Positions 5,645 to 5,844 of a DNA stretch of 5,844 bases are shown piece by piece. The notes under the pieces are model-generated. The model saw nothing but the letters and a program-made list of their open reading frames with translations. It searched no databases and was not told where the DNA came from. Source of the DNA: JBLHKS01 sp047620505 (lineage in GTDB: Bacteria > Verrucomicrobiota > Verrucomicrobiia > Verrucomicrobiales > DEV007). Each line of letters starts with the position of its first letter. Position 1 is the stretch's first letter. The position numbers were made by a program, and so were the translations under genes. The stretch spans positions 1 to 5,844 of the forward strand of contig JBLHKS010000325.1 of the NCBI GenBank assembly GCA_047620505.1. The letters are read 5' to 3'.

Positions 5645-5844
5645 GGCTTCTCGTCGCGCGCCAGGCCCGGCCGAGCGCAAGAGCCAAAAAGGGATCCCGA
5701 AAATATCCCAGAAAAAAGAATCGGCTGTCTGAGGTGGCCGGAGAAGCGGAGCCAGGAAGAGGCGGATTTTAAGTGGATTTCCGGTAGGCCTTGTTACGGG
5801 TTAAATGTTTGTCGTTCGAATGTCAAGCTAAGCTAAGCGGCTGC
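5645..5844. other. Non-coding right end of window
   Basis: About 200 bases with no gene I can support. All three minus-strand frames entering from the right edge stop within 25 bases, so no gene ends here from that side. A 5-base tandem (AAGCT, about 2.6 copies, 5823-5838) and a weak hairpin at 5691-5709 are the only visible structures. Confidence 0.5.
5686..5709 (-). terminator. Weak candidate rho-independent terminator, minus strand
   Basis: Read on the minus strand, GGGAT (5709-5705) pairs with ATCCC (5695-5691) around a 9-base loop and is followed directly by TTTTT (5690-5686). The 5-base-pair stem is short, and no minus-strand gene is seen entering from the right edge, so this may be chance. 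Confidence 0.15.

Noticed and set aside
5523..5732. 69-residue open frame overlapping the antitoxin-like gene
   Set aside because: Composition is irregular and it overlaps a better-supported gene in another frame; no motif seen.
5811..5824. TTCGAAT resembling a tRNA T-loop
   Set aside because: The flanking bases do not form a T-stem and no acceptor or anticodon arm can be drawn.

Overview
The window looks like chromosomal DNA from a planctomycete or verrucomicrobial (PVC group) bacterium. The evidence is a Tat-exported DUF1501 protein, an SHD1-like (SLA1 homology 1) C-terminus and a moderate-to-high GC core, together with start codons that lack any recognisable Shine-Dalgarno sequence. This placement is inferred from gene content; no marker gene is present. 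All supported genes lie on the + strand.

Left part (1-4075), GC-rich: the end of a gene that enters from the left edge and carries an SHD1-like domain; a membrane-anchored protein with two apparent NTF2-like repeats (404-1189); a Tat-signal DUF1501 protein (1262-2731); and, 42 bases later, a metal-dependent amidohydrolase of the imidazolonepropionase/Xaa-Pro dipeptidase-like group (2774-4075). A short palindrome, CCAGCAGCTGCTGG, occurs three times here: just after one stop codon, overlapping a second stop codon, and inside the amidohydrolase reading frame.

Right part (4076-5844), more AT-rich and patchy: a roughly 295-base region without a + strand gene, ending in a plausible sigma70-type promoter. 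Next comes a small lipoprotein (4371-4922) whose body is unmistakably the peptide-binding beta domain of an Hsp70 (DnaK), with no ATPase domain and no lid. It is followed by a PIN-domain toxin gene (4963-5445) overlapping a small antitoxin-like gene (5432-5644), and about 200 bases with no recognisable gene.

The DUF1501 protein and the amidohydrolase could be co-transcribed, but no shared pathway can be read from the sequence. The toxin-antitoxin pair and the composition change mark the right part as accessory DNA. The most unusual element is the lipoprotein: a predicted envelope-anchored Hsp70 substrate-binding domain in which the residues lining the peptide cleft are kept.
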